Shown: in pieces, positions 12,660 through 26,200 of the stretch | Position numbering within the stretch: the first letter of the stretch is position 1 | Layout: each line of letters starts with the position of its first letter | NCBI GenBank assembly: GCA_034440575.1 | Contig: JAOTOL010001659.1 | Span: 4,495,001-4,559,000 of the forward strand | Source of the DNA: Imbricaverruca yamaguchii | Taxonomy: Eukaryota > Arthropoda > Thecostraca > Neoverrucidae | Reading direction: 5' to 3' | DNA: 64,000 nucleotides | Made by a program: the position numbers and the translations under genes | Notes under the pieces: generated by a model | Seen by the model: only the letters and a program-made list of their open reading frames with translations | What the model was told of the DNA's origin: nothing | Database searches by the model: none

Positions 12660-13015
12660 TCGCCGACCACCGCGGTCGTCCACCGCGGTCGTCCACCGTG
12701 GTCGTCCACCGTGGTCGTCGTCGCACGTGCGTCCACCGTGGTCCGGCCCCGTCCCGATCGTCCACTGTCCACCGTGGTCCAGCTCCGTCCCAACCGTCCA
12801 CTGTCCACCGTGGTCCAGCTCCGTCCCGACCGTCCACTGCCCACCGTGGTCCGAACCTGTCCACTGTCCACCGTGGTCCGACCCAGTTCCGATTGCCCAT
12901 ACTGGTCCAGCCCCGTCCAAACCGTCCACTGCGCACCGTGGTCCGACTTCGTCCACTGTTCACCGTGGTCCGACCCTGTCCACTGTCCACCGTGGTCCAC
13001 TGTCCACCGCGTCGG
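12660..13015. repeat. About 36-bp minisatellite abutting the M13 stop codon
   Basis: Variable copies of GTCCACTGTCCACCGTGGTC joined by CC-rich linkers such as CAGCTCCGTCCCAAC. The block comes within about 15 bp of the M13 stop codon, so the 3' UTR would run straight into it. No TTTATT (minus-strand AATAAA) is seen between 10.7 and 13.0 kb. Confidence 0.9.
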
Positions 13016-13026
13016 CCGGACGTGGA

Positions 13027-13129
13027 TCAGACAAAGCCGCCGCACGGGCCGGCTATCACGTGCGCGTGCGTGGCGGTGCAGTTGAACACCTCCCTGAAGG
13101 GCACCGCCTGCTCCACGGTCAGGTCCAGT
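13027..13129 (-). CDS. M13-like gene, coding exon 15 (C-terminus)
   Basis: Acceptor CGTGTTGCAG|A completes AA|A (Lys728). FREVFNC matches neprilysin FSEAFHC (C734). The chain ends PCGGFV and TGA, keeping the last Cys (C746 equivalent) but not the usual C-x-x-W ending. Confidence 0.88.
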
Positions 13130-16100
13130 CTGCAACACGTGTCGGCACGTGTCAGCACGTGGCAGCGTCAGTACGTGCTCTGACATCGTGTGGTGGAGTG
13201 CCGCCTGGCCAGGCCACTAGGACGTGTCACAAGCCGCGGTATGAGGTATGCACCTGGGGCTATCACGGCGGTAGCAGCTCATATCACTGGCTCCAGTGGT
13301 AGTGTGACCATCAATGAACATTTTGCCCGACGCAGTCTAACAGTCAGAGGTAATTAATAACTTAGGAAAAGCGATTCAGGTGCGCTGCGAAAAGTTGGGA
13401 TCATTTAGATACAAAGCAGGAGCACCACCAACTTCGAAACGAAGATGGAATTTGACTTAACTTGACTGGTTGAGCATTTTAGTGCCAAAATCAGAAAATC
13501 ATTCACCAAAAAAAGTTTCTCCACCAGAAAGTTCTGGCTTTTCCAGAAGAAAGGTGTTAGACGAAACAAAACAGGCGTGAGGGAGACAATATCTCGGGAA
13601 TGACATCGGATGTCTGTACTTCGGGGTGATAGGTAACCTTCAAGATCAGATCAAAGTGTCACATTTTTATTTTTAAAAATGAAGACTTCACAATTTGATC
13701 GCTAACGCTTCTTCAACTGCAACAGCTATGCACCTTTTGATTGATAATTTGTGCTCAGGGGCGTGATGACTGCAAGGTCATTTGACGTCCATAGATATGC
13801 ATTTTAAATTAGTATAAAGGTATTTTCGATAGGTTACGGATGTAACGACATATATCGAGCTCCGTGTAAAGCATAAACCACGGGCCAGGTCGGACCAGGT
13901 CAAGGGCTGACCCCGCCTTTGAAACATTGACATAATGTTGCTTAAAATGACTGCCTCCACCCACCTCGGGTAAAACCGAACGATTAAATCGTAGTCAGGG
14001 TCATCTGTGTTCGGTCAAGCTAAATAATGATCATCCGAGGTCAACTTAGAGTCTTAAACAATGATATCAAATAGTCTTGGAATGGTTCAAGAGCAGTGCC
14101 CGAATATCATTGCATCCATCTATTAGCCCACGTGGCATAACATGTGTCACTAGGTCACAATGTCATGCAAAGTTGCGATTATCCACGCTTTAGTTAAAAA
14201 AAGAGTCTGAGGCATTCCTTGTGACATAAGACGTAATGGATCCGCAACCTGACACAACCAAGCGGAACATTTTGCCAAGAGCTCCGAAAACAACGCTCAA
14301 CGGAGTATTGAACATTTCACTGAGTTCTGTTCAGCGGCTCGGAACCCATCGACGACAAACCACAGAGAGGTTGCATCAGCCCCTACCCCTCCGCTGGCGA
14401 GGGTAAAACCTCGAAAAGGATATGTAACCATTCCACGATTATTCTATACTCACTTTCGCTTTCCATCTAATGAAAATGTTGTGAACTCGTCCCAGTGTTC
14501 TTTTTCTTCCGTCTTCTGCTGGCACACGCTCTGAAATAAAACAAACCACGTATGAAACGCGATGTCGCCGCCAAATCGTGGTCGGTCCATTAAGAAAAAC
14601 GCTGGCTGCGCCCATGGTTGCAACTGCCTTGGACACAAATGTGCTTAGTTTCTTTATAGTGTAACTCGACAGGTGTTGAAGTCTTCTTGTTGGGTGACGA
14701 GTATGTGTTATGGAGTTCCGTGGGACCCGATAGACTATGCTGCATAGATATCCATGTTAGTGATGTAGAGATGGTGTAGAGTTCATCAATTGTACAGAAG
14801 CTAAGGAAATCCACAGAATGGCCTCCTCGTCCTCCCCCGACGCGAGATGAGGTCTCCAAGAACACACGTGGCCATGCTGGGTGCCATTGGTTGCAGACAA
14901 TCTTCGCAGCACACACAAGTCCTACCTGACCATAGGCGAGGAAGAAGATTTTCTCGGCGGGCATCGCTTCCAGTCCGGGAAGCTCCTCGTGCCCCACCTC
15001 CTGCAGGTGATTTTCCAACGCCTGAAACATCGGCCAGCACGTGACACGCCGTCCAGCCTGAACACAGCGTGCAAAACCGTGCAGCCGCGGTTCTGTCTGG
15101 GAAACCGCTCAGCTTGGTGCAGTTCGGAAGGGCACGCAGAGCTGGTGCAGGCTGAGAAACTGAGCGGCCCTTGTGCACTCTGGGAAACTGTCCGGTCCTG
15201 GTGCAATCGGCAACACCGTCCGGCACTGATGGAGTCTGGGAAGTCATGCCGTCTTGGTACACCTCGAGGGATCGTCCAACCATGAGGAAGTCACCAGCTT
15301 CCATCATGACATACCTTTTTACGAGAGAACATGTGCTCTCGTAAAACTGGGCAATGCGTTGCCTGGACAACGCATCTGTTCCCTCCACACGGCGTCTAGC
15401 CCCACCTCTGTTCCCTCCACACGGCGTCCAGCCCCATCTCTGTTCCCTCCACACGGCGTCCAGCCTCACCTCTGTTCCCTCCACACAGTGCCCCCGCCTC
15501 TGTTTCCCTCCACACGGCGTCCAGCCCCACCTCTGTTCCCTCCACATGGCGTCCAGCCCCACCCCTGTTCCCTCCACACGGCGTCCAGCCCCACCTCTGT
15601 TCCCTCCACACGGCGTCCAGCCCCACCTCTGTTTCCCTCCACACGGCGTCCAGCCCCACCTCTGTTCCCTCCACACGGCGTCCAGCCTCATCTCTGTTCC
15701 CTCCACACGGCGTCCAGCCCCACCTCTGTTTCCCTCCACACGGCGTCCAGCTCCGCCTCTGTTCCCTCCACACGGCGTCCAGCCCCGCCTCTGTTTCCCT
15801 CCACACAGCGTCCAGCCGCACCTCTGTTCCTCTCCACACAGTGCCCCCATCTCTGTTCCCTCCACACGACGTCCAGCCTCACCTCTGTTCCCCTCCACAC
15901 GGCGTCCAGCCCCACCTCTGTTCCCTCCACACGGCGTCTAGCCTCACCTCTGTTCCCTCCACACGGCGTCCAGCCCCACCTCTGTTCCCTCCACACGGCG
16001 TCCAGCCTCACCTCTGTTTCCCTCCACACGGCGTCTAGCCCCACCTCTGTTCCCTCCACACGGCGTCCAGCCCCACCTCTGTTCCCTCCACACGGCGTCC

Positions 16101-19100
16101 AGCCTCACCTCTGTTCCCTCCACACAGTGCCCCCGCCTCTGTTTCCCTCCACACGGCGTCCAGCCCCGCCTCTGTTTCCCTCCACACAGCGTCCAGCCTC
16201 ACTTCTGTTCCTCTCCACACAGTGCCCCCCACCTCTGTTCCCTCCACATGGCGTCCAGCCTCACCTCTGTTCCCTCCACATGGCGTCCAGCCTCACCTCT
16301 GTTCCCCTCCACACGGCGTCCAGCCCCCCTGCTCCTCTCCACACAGTGCCCCCCGCCTCTGTTCCCTCCACACGGCGTCCAGCCCCACCTCTGTTCCCTC
16401 CACACGGCGTCCAGCCCCACCTCTGTTCCCTCCACATGGCGTCCAGCCTCACCTCCAGCGCTAGTCGGACGGCCAGCACCTGGACGCCGGCAGAGCCGGT
16501 CACCCGGGCCACCCGCTGCGCTGGCACTCCCGACTCGGCCAGTGCCGCCGACACGCACGAGCGGAACGTCTGCTGGTTGTGGCTCATCGTCTGCAGGTCC
16601 TCGCTGGCGTTGCCGCTCCGCGCCAGCAGGTTGGCCGGGTCAATCGACGACAAGATGGCGCCGGCCAACAGAGTTCCCATGCCGCCATATTGAAATTGCC
16701 TGTGGAAGGAGACGCACTGATATGATATGAATACGACGCGTCCTTTGCCGAATTTGTGGTTTTGCAAGTTAAGATATCCTGTCAGGTCAGGGATCTTTGA
16801 CGTAATATGAGGGAACATCGCAAGTCGCCTCTCTCCCCCCCCCCCCTCTCAACAAAAGAATCGCGAGTTATCGGCAATTAGTCTCACTTACTGTACCGAT
16901 GTCATTAATGATGTTTGAAAGAAAGGAAAGTGAGCAATTTTTGCAAAAAAAGACGAAGTCATCTTGGAGGTCACTCAGTGGGCAAAAAGTGTACATTGGA
17001 TGTTAATCGCGAACTGGTGACGTGAAAACACCGGCTGTCCTCTGTTTCTGTTGGCTTTTCTCGCTTGGCAACCTACTCTGGGGGCAATACCTTACATCGC
17101 CCGGTACTGGTAACGGTGACGAAATGTCGTTCATGGGTGATGGTTAACCGCCACAGGACTCGGGCATTATACCACCTTCTGTGGCCCAGGAAGGGGAGAA
17201 GTGTTCCTGCAACACCCCCACCCAGATTTTCGCAGGTACCACGTAAACGGAGGCGGGTTGGCGGGTTCATATTGCCGCACACCTGCAGGTAATCATTGCC
17301 GAACGTTTGGTGCGATACCTGTGGTCAGGTCAGGTCAGGTAAGGTCAAGTATCAACCTGTGACGATTACATAGTGACGGTTCCTCATTTCCCCATTGTAA
17401 GCCGGCAGGTGTGTCGTCAGTACTTCACCACTGTTCTAGAATTAGCTAATCTGTCTGGGATCGCATTGTCGCCGCGCTTGGTTATTTCTAACCTGATGGC
17501 TACAGTATGAAGTGATTTGATTTATTCTAACCTTGTACATTGATCGCTGATATTGTATAAACAACACACCTACTTATCATGAGCCACAAAGTGTTCATCT
17601 TCCGAAAGCACAGCCCCCCCCCCCATACTCCCACCGCGAGACGCTCGGCTGGGCCTGCTCCTATGTATGGTCTTTTTTCCCTCAGTGGCGGAGGACCGGG
17701 AAGGGACAGGCGAAAAGCTGCCTCTCGTCTCCTTCCACTTTGGATGAGAATTTCCCTCAGCCACCCACTCCTGCCCCTACCTCTCAGCCTCTCCTTGAAC
17801 CGCAGCCGTCGGCTTAATGCGTGCATGCTGCCGGCACCCGCACAGGGGTATTTAAAAATGGCGTGTACCTCAACTCTGTGATTCTGTTTCATTATTATAC
17901 CGGAAGTTTGATTGTCGGTGGTAATTGAAAAGAAAACACGACGCATTGATAAAATTGCAACCAGTCTCTACTCCAGGGCGCTTGGCCCGATGGTGCAAAT
18001 CGTGCCTACCAGGTGCGGCGCTATATTCGATGCGAGGGGATTTCCCACGATCCAGCTTGATCCATCAGTAGACAAGAAACTTAACACACAAATACAGACA
18101 AAAATGTTGCAATAAAATGCAAGCCACAAAAGATGATCATGATAAATCGCACCGTCAGCATCCGAAGACTGAAGTACGGTCGGACCAAAGGCTTGCCCTT
18201 GCGGGTGAACCAGCAGAGTGTCTGTGCCGATAGACTCGGAGACAGGTGCGGTGGTCAGGCTTCACACATTATTGTTTTCACCCCTTACTTCAAGCTATCT
18301 CACAACAGTGGGTAGGTGAGGTACACATAACACGTACGGTGGGAAGGTGGGGTACAAGTGTACACCTGACATGCATGGTCAGTAAGAAGGGTACACATGC
18401 AAGCGTACGGTTGGTAGGAGGGGTACACGTGTACACCTACATGCATGGTCAGTATGAAGGGTACACATGCAAGCGTACGGTGGGAAGGTGGGGTACACGT
18501 GTATATGTACGGTGGGTAGGTGGGGTATAAATGTACACGTACGGTGGGTATGTGAGGTATACATGTACATTTGACATGCATGGTGAGTATGTGTGGTACA
18601 CATTTACACGTACGGTGGGTAGGTGGGGTATTTGTTTATTGGTTGGTACACGACACACTTTATGCACATTCACGGCTAATGGCGCCGCCCACACTGTTTC
18701 GCCGGTGGGCCGCGGGATTGGGAAATGCCCTGAGTGGCGCTAGAGTCGAACCCGGGACCTTTGGTACCCATAGCCCGACACCTTAACCACTCGGCCATCC
18801 CCGCCCCGGGGTAGGTGGGGTACACATTTTACGTACAGTGGGTAGTTGGGGCACGCATACATCTCACATGCAAGGTGAGTATGTGTGGTACACATTTACA
18901 CGTACGGTGGATATGTGGGGTCGAAGAGCGGCGGCTGCATCAGCTGGTCGGGTACAACCACGGTGTTCTTCGACTTGCTGTACGCCACCTCAGCGCTGTT
19001 CAGCAGGGGTTCCAGCTCCTGTTCTTGACCTGGAGAAATGAGAGCTGCTCAGTGGAGCATCCAGCCCATGTTCCGGACCTGGAGCATGACTGAGTTCGGC

Positions 19101-22100
19101 GGGGCGCCAGCTCCTGCTCCTAATCTGAGGTATGTGCACTTTTAGCAAGCAATCCATCATCTGCTCCTGACCGGAAGCACGACTAAGTTCAGCGGAGGCT
19201 CCAGCCATTGCTTCTAGCCTGACGCGTACTGGGACGCTTCTGAGTTACTGTTAATCCGCATGATAGGGAATGTTCGAAACTGAGGTTTTTTCGTCCCCAG
19301 CAGCATCGCCTACTGTTGCACGCACTACTGAGCTGCGGACGTGGAACGTAGTCAAGTATTTCTGTCGGCAATATCGCTGAGCTCTCAGACAGATGTGCGC
19401 ACACATTTCAGTAATTAATGACATTTAGCTATCCATCCTCGGCAAATGTGGTTTATTTTTAGAGATATCTCTTGCATCAATGGTTTCACGAATGTTGCGC
19501 TGGCTCTACGTATGCGCTAGGTATAGACTAGTTCGATGGTACTCAGTGGGTGGCTCGGAATATGTAATAAGTGACATGACAACAAACGACAATGACACAT
19601 GTAGCGAGTGGCTCGGCGTATGCAGTGATGTAGTGGGTGGGTCGATGTACGCAATGAGTGACTCGGTGTATGTAGCGAGTGGTTCCATGCATGTGAGTGG
19701 CTCGATGTATGTAATGAGTGGCTCGATGTATGTAATGAGTGGCTCGATGTATGACATGAGTGGCTCGATGTATGACATGAGTGGCTCGATGTATGACATG
19801 AGTGGCTCGATGTATGACATGAGTGGCTCGATGTATGTCATGAGTGGCTCGATGTATGACACGAGTGGCTCGATGTATGACATGAGTGGCTAGATGTGTG
19901 TTGGGCGGCTCGATGTTTGTAGTGAATGGGTCGACGAGTAACGAATGGCGAGCCGCATGGAGTGATTCGAGTACGTAGTGAATTAAGGATTGGAGCAAGT
20001 GAACGGCTCGATGTATGTAGGGTCCAGATGCATGTACTACACTAGCCGTGCAAACATCCGACTATATATCTATCAAAACATCCATGTGCGCATATGCACA
20101 TACCTCGTTAGTAGAGCGCAATGCACGCAAGCTGATGGCTCGAATAATCACGCACAACCCGCATCATTTAAGTGCCTAATCAACATGGTTGAGCGCATGT
20201 GCTGCTATTATTTCTGATGTTCTCACATCATGATTGCAAAGAGGCCTAACCTGGCACAGCGATCAGCTCATGCATTCATCTAACTTCCAGCAGCGATTCG
20301 GACACACCAAGGCTTTAAGCATTGCTGGCAGCCACAAGCCTCCGGCCACATTCAGCTCCCGGTAATGCTCTGCACAAAATTGCCGGCAATTTGAAGCTTA
20401 GCTGCGATCAAACAGGCCATTCAATGCCATACCTGTCCCGGAACGGAAGCGGCGCACAATGGCACCGTTCAGGCTGAATGCCACCCACACGGCTCGGTGT
20501 CGCCCCCTCCCCCCCCCCCCACACAACGGTCGGCTAATCAGCCGCGGCTAAGGCACGCCTTCTGTCCGTCGTTAAGATACCCCAGCTCTATGCATTAGCA
20601 CAACTCAATGGACCGAAGACGCCCGGGGGCGATGCCTCTCTTTAAAATCAGCCCACGTCCGTGTCGAGGCGGACCAGGTTTGTGAATGCTTCAAAAGTAC
20701 TTCCCCGCGCCGCAAATTATGTAGTGTTCATGACCGGTGAAGACGTAGCAAGCACTTTGGCATCCGGACCCATGCAAAAGTCTGTAAGGCATACTAAATC
20801 TTCGTACATTTGCCTCTCATCTTAGCAGACGGAACTTGATGCTCAATGAGTGTAAGGGTTGAAGTTGCTTCAGGTTGCCAATTAGAAGGCACTGCCCCTG
20901 CATTATATGCACCGCCTCTGCAGGCCGTGCTCCTGCACTCAGCACCCTTGGGTTCTGTATTCCTACAGTCAGTACCCCCCCCCCGCGTGTGCATTCCTGC
21001 AGTACAGACGTCAGGTGCTGTGTACAGGACCAAACCCTGGTGTTTACCGCTTATCAGACGTGAGAAAGTGTTCTACAGTATCATTCACTGGCATTTACCA
21101 CGTACCAGGCGCCAGGTACATACCCTGCCGTTCAAGTCACTAACATCTACCACGTACCAGGCGCCAGGTACATACCCTTCCGTTCAAGTCACTAGCATTC
21201 ACCACGTACCAGGCGCCAGGTACATGTTCTGCTGTACCATTCACTAGTATTCACCACGTACCAGGCGCCAGGTACATGGCCTGCTCCACCACGCGCTGAT
21301 GTCGCCGCGCTGCCCGCACGCTGGCGAAGAAGTCGAACCGCAGCACGTCCATGTCGGCGTACACCCTGTCCAGCAGCTTGTCTTCCATCAGCAGCTGCGG
21401 GTAGCCCGCCTGCAGCTGGATCGACGTCACCTGTCCAGCAGCGCCGGCACCGTGACAATGTTGGCAACAGTCGGCAGTGTAGTGACGAGGGGAACATACC
21501 ACATCAAGTTGCAGAAGACAAAGGGCTGGCTGGGTGATGTGAAGTGGGATGGCTGGTTGATGTGGCAAATGTCCTCACTTCTGACGAAGAGATGCCCGAC
21601 TGGATGCCTTATAAATATATCGGTTCTTCAAGACAGCCACTTACGTGTCAATCGCTGCGGATCAAAACGAGTCTTCTAGAACAATCTGGACTGCTACGCG
21701 ATATTAATAGCGCAGCCTATGATACTGAATAACAATACTAACCATCTATTATTGCGACATGGTAATTCTCCCAATGAATTTGTCCAGTTATTTCTAGTCA
21801 TGAACATCTTTTAACAATCCATATCTCCGGGGGATATTTAGGAACCCACAGATGGACCCCGCATTTGCTGGCATAGCTGTGATGTCACAGAGGCCAGGAG
21901 TAGAGTATGGTGAAAACTGTTGCACTTTATACTGTTGTATGTGGGGCGGGGATGGCCGAGTGGTTAAGGTGTCGGGCTATGGGTACCAAAGGTCCCGGGT
22001 TCGACTCTAGCGCCACTCAGGACATTTCCCAATCCCGCGGCCCACCGGCGAAACAGTGTGGGCGGCGCCATTAGCCGTGAATGTGCATAAAGTGTGTCGT

Positions 22101-23196
22101 GAACCAACCAATAAACAAACAAAACAACATACTGTTGTATGTTGTGAAACTTAATAGAAAGCAGTTCAGGCAGTCAAGACTGTCGTCTCACGAGATGCAA
22201 ACAACTTCCTGATAGGCGCTGTTTTTCGCCTAAAAAAACTTAATTTCGGGACGTTGCGTAACATTTCAGGTCGTCAAGGAGAAATTTCGGACCAATTATC
22301 AAACAGTGTATTGTAATCAGGAGAAAAAGGCGCATTTAACTTTATTTCGAAAATTTAAGCACAAAATTGTCGAAAATTTTAGTCCCGAAAAGCTTGAAAC
22401 TTAACTTCCAAATGTTTCAACCATTTCTTCCTCGAATATGGAGATCACACTTAAGAAGTGATTATAAGTAAATTTAGGTTTGAAAAGAAGCAAACGGCTT
22501 GGCCAATAGTTATGATTTTAGTCCACGATGAAGAAAGATGTCATCAAAAAATCAAAACTAAAAAAAAAAAGATATCGTAGTTTTCCTTCTTGCTTTGCGA
22601 TAAGCAATCCCGGACAATTCCGTGCGAAAATGTGTATTCCGGAATGCGTGACACCTTCTTTCAAAATCAAATGGAGGTGATCTTGCTTAGTCAGCCGCAA
22701 GTGAGTGGCCTTCAGTCACTTGACCCAACTGTTAGTTTTATGTCATGCGAAATTGATATGGGACAAATTGTGCACAGTATGGAGCGATTATTAAACTAAG
22801 GGGAAAGGGAAGATTTCCGCCTTCCTCGGCCGGGCGAGGATGAAGTCCTAATTCATACCAACTATTTAATCCATAAAACAGCATAAGAGAGCAATAACAA
22901 TTACACGTGGTTACAACGTTGGCCTTAAAGCCATGGAGACACCTTTTCGAGGTGCAAAAGCACGATCCATTTTATTATCTTCCCACCGCCTAGAAGAATT
23001 TCGTTGCGACGCCACTGCAGATATATAGACGACTCCAGCTGAAAGATTCCACGCCCCCAAAAAAAGTTAAACCATAAAAAAGAAAAAAAAAAAAAACAAC
23101 GTTGGCCTTAAAGACTTGGAGACACCTTTTCGAGGTGCAATAACACGCCCCCTTTTTTTTTCTTCCCCCCCCAAAAAAAATTTTGTGGCCACCTCA

Positions 23197-23246
<50 letters not shown>

Positions 23247-26200
23247 TGCCTTTCCTGCTTCTGAATAGCCGATGACAGGGGCTGCGACACCACCACCAAA
23301 TGCCCCCCCCCCCCTCCCCACATCTGTACAGCCGCCACTCACCCTCGCTGCCTCCCGCCTTCCCAGCATAACTCCACAGGGCCTTCACGACTGTCCCTGT
23401 CTCCACCTCCGTGTTGTTCCCTGCACTTGCATTCTCCAACGTTCTCAGCTCTAACTTCTTCACTTCACACTGGCACCACCTGGGTGGTGTCAGTCTCTAC
23501 CTGGCTGGTGATCCACCTGATGTATGATACTGGCGCATGTGTGGTATGACTCACCTGCTGTATGCTACTGGTGAGGGTGTAATATGCCTCACTTGTTGAT
23601 GACGCTAGTGTAGCTATGGTATGACCCACCTGCTGTATGACACTCGAGGATGTGGTATGACCCACCTGCTGTATGACACTCCTGCGTGTGGTGTGGCCCA
23701 CCTGCTGTATGACACTCCTGCGTGTGGTATGACCCGCCTGCTGTATAACACTTCTGGGTGTGGTATGACCCACCTACTGTATGACACTCCTGGGCGTGGT
23801 GTGACCCACCTGCCGTATGACACTCGAGGGTGTGGTATGGCCCACCTGCTGTATGACACTCCTGGGTGTGGTATGACCCACCTACTGTATGACACTCCTG
23901 GGCGTGGTGTGACCCACCTACTGTATGACACTCCTGGGCGTGGTGTGACCCACCTGCCGTATGACACTCGAGGGTGTGGTATGGCCCACCTGCTGTATGA
24001 CACTCCTGGGTGTGGTATGACCCACCTACTGTATGACACTCCTGGGTGTGGTATGACCCACCTACTGTATGACACTCCTGGGCGTGGTGTGACCCACCTG
24101 CCGTATGACACTCGAGGGTGTGGTAAGGCCCACCTGCTGTATGACACTCGAGGGTGTGGTATGACCCACCTGCTGTATGACACTCCTGCGTGTGGTGTGG
24201 CCCACCTGCCGTATGACACTCGAGGGTGTGGTATGGCCCACCTGCTGTATGACACTCCTGGGTGTGGTATGACCCACCTACTGTATGACACTCCTGGGCG
24301 TGGTGTGACCCACCTACTGTATGACACTCCTGGGCGTGGTGTGACCCACCTGCCGTATGACACTCGAGGGTGTGGTATGACCGACCTGCTGTATGACACT
24401 CCTGGGTGTGGTATGACCCACCTACTGTATGACACTCCTGGGTGTGGTATGACCCACCTACTGTATGACACTCCTGGGCGTGGTGTGACCCACCTGCCGT
24501 ATGACACTCGAGGGTGTGGTATGGCCCACCTGCTGTATGACACTCGAGGGTGTGGTATGACCCACCTGCTGTATGACACTCCTGCGTGTGGTGTGGCCCA
24601 CCTGCTGTATGTCACTCGAGGGTGTGGTATGACCCGCCTGCTGTATACCACTCCTGGGTGTGGTATGACCCACCTGCTGTATGTCACTCGAGGGTGTGGT
24701 ATGACCCGCCTGCTGTATACCACTCCTGGGTGTGGTATGACCCACCTGCTGTATGACACTCGAGGGTGTGGTATGACCCGCATGCTGTATGACACTCCTG
24801 CGTGTGGTGTGACCCACCTGCTGTATGACACTCCTGGGCGTGGTATGACCCACCTGCTGTATGACACTCCTGGGCGTGGTGTGACCCACCTGCTGTATGA
24901 CACTCCTGGGCGTGGTGTGACCCACCTGCTGTATGACACTCGAGGGTGTGGTATGACCCACCTGCTGTATGACACTCCTGGGCGTGGTGTGACCCACCTG
25001 CTGTATGACACTCCTGGGCGTGGTGTGACCCACCTGATGAATGACACTCCTGGGTGTGGTGTGACCCACCTGCTGTATGTCACTCGAGGGTGTGGTATGA
25101 CCCGCCTGCTGTATGACACTCCTGAGCGTGGTGTGACCTACCTGCTGTATGACACTCCTGGGTGTGGTATGACCCACCTGCTGTATACCACTCCTGGGTG
25201 TGGTATTACCCACCTGCTGCACGACGCTGGCGCGGTTGGCATCGTCGATGAAGCGCGTGTAGGTGAGCGTGCCGCCCAGACACTGCGTCAGCGAGCGGAA
25301 CACTGCCTGGACGGCCGACCTGCGCCCTTGGCGGGACTCGACGGACTCGTCTCGCGCCAGCAGCGCGCCGCTGGCCAGCGGGAAAAACTGGCGCGTGATC
25401 CTGGTGCAGGTGAGCCAGTGCGGCGGCTTCCTGACAACACCTGCGACCGTACGACAGCGTACATGTCAGACAATGGGGCGGACTGCTGACAAAACCTGCG
25501 GCCGTACGACAGCGTACGTGTCAGTCAATGGGGCGGACTGCTGACAAAACCTGCAGCCGTACCACAGCGTACATGTCAGACAATGGGGCGGACTGCTGAC
25601 AAAACCTGCGGCCGTACGACAACGTACATGTCAGTCAATGGGGCGGCTTCCCTACAAAACCTGCGGCCGTACGACAACGTACATGTCAGACAATGGGGCG
25701 GACTGCTGACAACACCTGACATGTCAGACAATGTGGCGGACTGCTGACAAAACCTGCGGCCGTACGACAGCGTACATGTCAGACAATAGGGCGGACTGCT
25801 GACAAAACCTGCGGCCGTACAACAACGTACATGTCAGTCAATGGGGCGGACTGCTGACAACACCTGCGACCGTACGACAGCGTACATGTCAGACAATGGG
25901 GCGGCTTCCTGACAACACCTGGGAGGGCCTGTCACGACATACAGCGCACATTTGAGCCATTTGGACTCCCGACTAGCGCCGTGAGAACGTCATTGGCGAC
26001 ATTATGTCACGGTCGAGTGTAATAGAGTCCAATGGTGGCTGGTGAGGTCTTTCAAGGTGGAACGTGGCAAAGTATTATTCAGGTCTGGTCAGATCGGGTG
26101 GAGGAAAGGTTCGTGAGGTTAGATGCCCATGATTATACTCGGCTAAGCCCTGGTTTAGCTTCCCATGAAATTAAAGCGCCTACAATTCTTCAATGAGTAT

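Noticed and set aside
14840..14925. Reading through exon 13 (VGLVCAAKIVCNQWHP) as coding
   Set aside because: It follows a strong CAG|GTAGGA donor, and exon 14 joins in phase and supplies the conserved Cys.
14926..15021. HEELPG taken as a remnant of the zinc motif
   Set aside because: Alignment places it at the EEKLLPG segment downstream of the real zinc site, which is the degenerate stretch at residues 597-608.
15254..16693. Plus-strand frame of 479 codons, Pro/Ser-rich
   Set aside because: It is translation of the exon 12 donor array and antisense of exon 12.
21943..22010. tRNA-Ser/Leu gene
   Set aside because: A and B boxes are present, but the sequence continues into a SINE body and tail with target-site duplications, and there is no long variable arm.
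23621..25489. Open frames of 622 (+) and 501 (-) codons across the 36-bp array
   Set aside because: The period is a multiple of three and the unit has no stop in those frames, so length is guaranteed by repetition. Only the minus-strand frame continuous with exon 9 has any splice relevance.
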